In this document: in pieces, positions 63,825-64,000 of the stretch
Layout: each line of letters starts with the position of its first letter
Numbering within the stretch: position 1 is the stretch's first letter
Assembly (NCBI GenBank): GCA_945881885.1
Contig: CAMCVI010000007.1
Location: 1-64,000, forward strand
DNA: 64,000 nt
Reading direction: 5' to 3'
Source of the DNA: Chryseobacterium gleum
Lineage (GTDB): Bacteria; Bacteroidota; Bacteroidia; Flavobacteriales; Flavobacteriaceae
Made by a program: the position numbers and the translations under genes
The notes under the pieces: generated by a model
Seen by the model: the letters and a program-made list of their open reading frames with translations, nothing else
Databases searched by the model: none
Told to the model about the DNA's origin: nothing

Positions 63825-64000
63825 ATGATTAATTATATTGACTTTTCAAGATATGCTTCTTATTGTGCAATTTTAATTAGTAGTGTGTTTTTATTATTTA
63901 TACTTATTTTTTATATCTACCCATCAATTTTTTTTTCTAATATATTAGATATATTTGCATATTTTTCTGCTATAACAGGCACAGTAGGTTTTTTATTTTC
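63825..64000 (+). CDS. truncated membrane protein (runs off window)
   Basis: ATG at 63825 opens a frame of 58 codons with no stop. Reads MINYIDFSRYASYCAILISS then hydrophobic residues; at least one membrane helix (13-35). Starts 18 nt after the DUF4105 gene, same strand. Too short to assign. Confidence 0.5.
   Translation, partial: MINYIDFSRYASYCAILISSVFLLFILIFYIYPSIFFSNILDIFAYFSAITGTVGFLF

Overview
The window is a 64 kb piece of a low-GC Bacteroidota chromosome, almost certainly Flavobacterium or a close relative in the Flavobacteriaceae. The reasons are the AT-rich sequence, the very frequent flavobacterial sigma factor boxes (TAnnTTTG, sometimes with TTG/TTTG 19-20 bp upstream), few clear Shine-Dalgarno sequences, and families typical of this group: a T9SS-type adhesin, a PorV-like protein, a DUF4105 protein, DUF4295 beside rpmG, a CcsB-CcsA fusion and a 6S RNA of the flavobacterial type between zapA and rny. 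I see no prophage, insertion sequence, CRISPR array, restriction system or integron. The content is core chromosome.

Layout. 1-1523: 5' part of a large secreted adhesin (minus strand, cut by the window edge). 1.8-5.2 kb: folE-cysS-yidD-lgt. 5.3-10.2 kb (minus): a small hypothetical gene, typA, rpsT, two identical tRNA-Glu genes, proS. 10.2-16.1 kb: a Trp/Gly-rich lipoprotein, an OmpP1/FadL-type outer-membrane protein, rimO, a TerB-like protein, an esterase and a DUF1456 protein. 16.2-23.3 kb: menD, a GNAT acetyltransferase, a lipoprotein glutathione peroxidase, the CcsBA fusion, birA. 23.4-29 kb: rsfS-ftsH, then a LUD-domain protein, cdsA, psd, an acyl-CoA-binding protein and a lipoprotein superoxide dismutase, i.e. 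a membrane-lipid cluster. 29-33.6 kb: a coiled-coil membrane protein, a formimidoylglutamase-like enzyme, a small coiled-coil protein, zapA, 6S RNA, rny. 33.7-41.4 kb (minus): a small membrane protein, ftsY, DUF4295, rpmG, rpmB, cinA, an Hpt protein, an FAH-family enzyme, a DEDDh exonuclease, a 2-oxoacid dehydrogenase E2, a family 2 glycosyltransferase. 41.6-49 kb: ABC-F protein, a methyltransferase-like protein, a LolD/MacB-type ATPase, dapF, an HtrA/DegP protease and GAPDH with an N-terminal extension. 49-56.4 kb: amino-acid permease, mltG, GNAT, an FAD protein, an 80-aa orphan, recQ. 56.5-64 kb: kdsD-tatC-AhpD-like, lptB, DUF5808, GH25 lysozyme, pssA, a PorV2-like protein, a DUF4105 protein and a truncated membrane ORF.

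How the genes work together. Many serve the envelope: phospholipid synthesis (cdsA, psd, pssA), lipoprotein maturation (lgt, probably the DUF4105 protein), LPS (kdsD, lptB, glycosyltransferase), peptidoglycan (dapF, mltG), protein insertion, export and quality control (yidD, ftsY, tatC, ftsH, HtrA). Two antioxidant enzymes, a superoxide dismutase and a glutathione peroxidase, both carry lipoprotein signals.

The most interesting structure is non-coding. (1) A well-formed 6S RNA at about 31849-32010. (2) Five places where a terminator U-tract runs almost directly into the -7 box of the next gene. (3) Two genes, dapF and an 80-aa orphan, whose ATG lies only 4 nt after a -7 box, which predicts leaderless mRNAs. 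(4) Scattered families of short, text-like intergenic repeats, one of which appears to have entered a glycosyltransferase gene and another of which supplies a start codon. I did not find a clear new multi-gene system.
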